A stretch of DNA of 64,000 nucleotides from contig NC_089593.1 of NCBI RefSeq assembly GCF_019320115.1, forward strand, positions 39,564,675 through 39,628,674, read 5' to 3'. The stretch comes from Miscanthus floridulus (lineage: Eukaryota; Streptophyta; Magnoliopsida; Poales; Poaceae). The notes under the pieces are model-generated. The model searched no databases and was not told where the DNA came from. It worked only from the letters and a program-made list of their open reading frames with translations. Shown here piece after piece: positions 62,461 through 64,000 of the stretch; the first letter of the stretch is position 1, and each line of letters opens with the position of its first letter. Position numbers and translations under genes: made by a program.

Positions 62461-64000
62461 TGCGTCCAAAATGATTTTTGATCCTATGGTACGTTTGACA
62501 CAAACCGTGAACCTATCTTGCACTAATCCTAACACTATATCCAAATGGATCGAAACGAGATTCCACTTGAGCCTCATCACCTAGGAGTTCTATCGGGTGC
62601 GGTCAAAATGATTTCCAAGCCTTGTTTGGAACAAACCGTGCACTTATCTTGCACTAATACTAATACTATCTCCAAACGGACTGAAACAAGATTCCACTTG
62701 AGCCTCATCACCTAGGAGTTCCATCAGGTGCTTCTAAAATGATTTCCGAGCCTTGTTTGGCACAAACCGTGCACCTATCTTTCATTGATACTAACACTAT
62801 CTCCAAACAGGCTAAAACAAGATTCCACTTGAGCCTCGTCACCTAGGAGTTCCATCGGCTGCGTCCAAAATGATTTCTGAGCCTATGGTACATTAGGCAC
62901 AAACCATGCACCTATCTTGCACTAAAACTAACACTATATCCAAACGGACCAAAACGAGATTTCACTTGAGCCTTGTCACCTAGGAGTTCTATCGGGTGCG
63001 GTCAGAATGATTTCTAAGCCTTGTTTGGAACAAACCGTGCAAATATCTTGCACTAATACTAACACTAACTCCAAACAGCCGAAACAAGATTCTACTTAAG
63101 CCTCGTCATCTACGAGATCCATCGGTTGCTTCTGAAATGATTTCCAAGCCTGGTTTGGCACAAACCGTGCACCTATCTTGCACTCATACTAACACTATCT
63201 CCAAACGGACCGAAACAAGATTCCACTTGAGCCTCGTCACCTAGGAGTACCATAGGGTGCGTCCAAAATGATTTCTGAGCCTATAGTATGTTTGGCACAA
63301 ACCGTGCACCTGTCTTGCACTAATACTAACACTATATCCAAACAGACCGAAATGAGATTTCACTTGAGCCTCGTCACCTAGGAGTTCTATCGGGTGCGGT
63401 CAAAATGATTTCTGAGCCTTGTTTAGAAGAAACCGTGCACCTGTCTTGCACTAATACTAACACTGTCTCCAAACGGACCAAAACAAGATTCCACTTGAGC
63501 CTTATCACCTAGGAGTACCATTGGGTGCGTCCAAAATGATTTCTGAGCCTATGGTACGTTTGGCACAGACCGTGCACCTATCTTGCACTAATACTAACAA
63601 TATATCCAAACAGACCAAAACGAGATTCCACTTGAGCCTCGTCACCTAGGAGTTCTATCGAGTGTGGTCAAAATGATTTCCGAGCCTTGTTTGGAACAAA
63701 CCGTACACATGTCTTGCACTAGTACTAACACTATCTCCAAACGGACCGAAACAAGATTCCACTTGAGCCTCGTCACCTAGGAGTACCATCGGGTGCGTCC
63801 AAAACGACTTCTGATCCTATGGTACGTTTGGCACAAACCATGCACCTATCTTGCACTGATACTAACACTATCTCCAAACGGACCGAAACAAGATTCCACT
63901 TGAGCCTCGTCACCTAGGAGTACAATCAGGTGCGTCCAAAATGATTTTTGATCCTATGGTACGTTTGCCATAAACCGTGCACCTATCTTGCACTGGTACT
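62461..64000 (+). repeat. 4413-bp super-repeat, copy 3 (partial, runs off the window)
   Basis: From the marker at 62461 it follows the 18-mer order of copies 1 and 2. It has ctatctccaaacgg where copies 1 and 2 have ctatcaacaaacgg, so it keeps the ancestral form. It is cut by the window edge in a C monomer that starts at 63914. Confidence 0.88.
63914..64000 (+). repeat. Partial class C monomer at right window edge
   Basis: The monomer starts ctaggagtacaatcagg and has atttttgatcc and tttgccataaacc before the window stops. It corresponds to the C monomers with gtacaatcggg near 56035 and 60448. Confidence 0.88.

Larger units (their letters stand above)
1..64000 (+). repeat. Satellite DNA array, about 131/137-bp monomers, probable centromeric satellite
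   Basis: Every row of the window is the same repeat in one orientation, recognisable by ctaggag, tgatttc, aaaccgtgcacc, cactaatactaac and gattccacttgagcc recurring every 131 or 137 bases. No unrelated sequence, inversion or transposon insertion was seen. Such arrays form centromeric or pericentromeric chromatin in plants; where this is the centromeric satellite it would bind CENH3 nucleosomes rather than encode a product. The size and several words fit, from memory, the CEN38/SCEN satellite of sorghum and sugarcane relatives. The satellite call is close to certain; the family and the centromeric role are inferences. Both ends are cut inside monomers, so the true array is longer. Confidence 0.97.

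Noticed and set aside
1..64000. CRISPR array
   Set aside because: Regular direct repeats are present, but the whole 131-137 bp period is conserved and there are no unique spacers. The size and head-to-tail structure are those of satellite DNA.
1..64000. Phage, plasmid, bacterial operon, or defence system
   Set aside because: There are no long open frames, ribosome binding sites, terminators or tRNAs anywhere. The content is a eukaryotic tandem repeat.

Overview
The whole 64 kb window is one uninterrupted tandem array of a single satellite DNA family, read throughout in the same orientation. There are roughly 480 head-to-tail monomers of about 131 or 137 bp. I see no gene, RNA gene, transposon, CRISPR array or other single-copy DNA. 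The longest open frames (60 to 97 codons) are frame shadows of the repeat and should not be annotated as genes. The pattern is eukaryotic centromeric or pericentromeric satellite. Monomer size (137 bp), a Sau3AI site (GATC) in many long monomers, and words such as cacctaggagtaccatcggg and ggcacaaaccgtgcacc resemble, from memory, the centromeric satellite of sorghum, sugarcane and related Andropogoneae grasses (CEN38/pSau3A10, SCEN). That family call is an inference to be tested by a database search.

Three monomer classes recur. Class A (131 bp) has ggtc after tcgggtgc and usually ttggaac. Class B (131 bp) has cttc and ttggcac. Class C (137 bp) has gtcc or atcc and carries 6 extra bases in the block cctatggtacgtttgg, where A and B have ccttgtttgg. 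The simplest local order is A-B-C, a 399-bp trimer. Most of the array departs from it and builds longer higher-order repeats (HORs) by duplication, deletion and fusion of whole monomers.

Layout: 1-2797 holds a 9-mer and a 12-mer version of one HOR (1196 and 1601 bp). 2798-7740 holds a 23-mer (3081 bp) and a partial copy shortened by six monomers. 7741-10405 is mixed. 10406-25510 holds three copies of a 4.8-4.9 kb HOR, with a monomer loss in copy II, and a trimer insertion and a trimer duplication in copy III. 25511-28980 is mixed, with 11-mer and 14-mer spacings. 28981-34995 is a 21-mer HOR (2804 bp). 34996-41550 is a 25-mer derivative (3352 bp). 41551-45313 is a 2691-bp repeat. 44772-54575 is a 15-mer HOR of about 2010 bp with one partial and four full, nearly identical copies. 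54576-64000 is a 4413-bp super-HOR made of an 18-mer plus a 15-mer; its second copy has lost exactly seven monomers.

The most informative observations concern evolution. HOR lengths can be explained to the base by whole-monomer counts. Several monomers are chimeras that mark recombination points. The 15-mer and 18-mer are mosaics of segments colinear with DNA 25 to 33 kb away in the window. Between-monomer variation is concentrated at CpG positions as TG or CA, the expected trace of methylcytosine decay. All lengths and shifts were counted by hand from the sequence.
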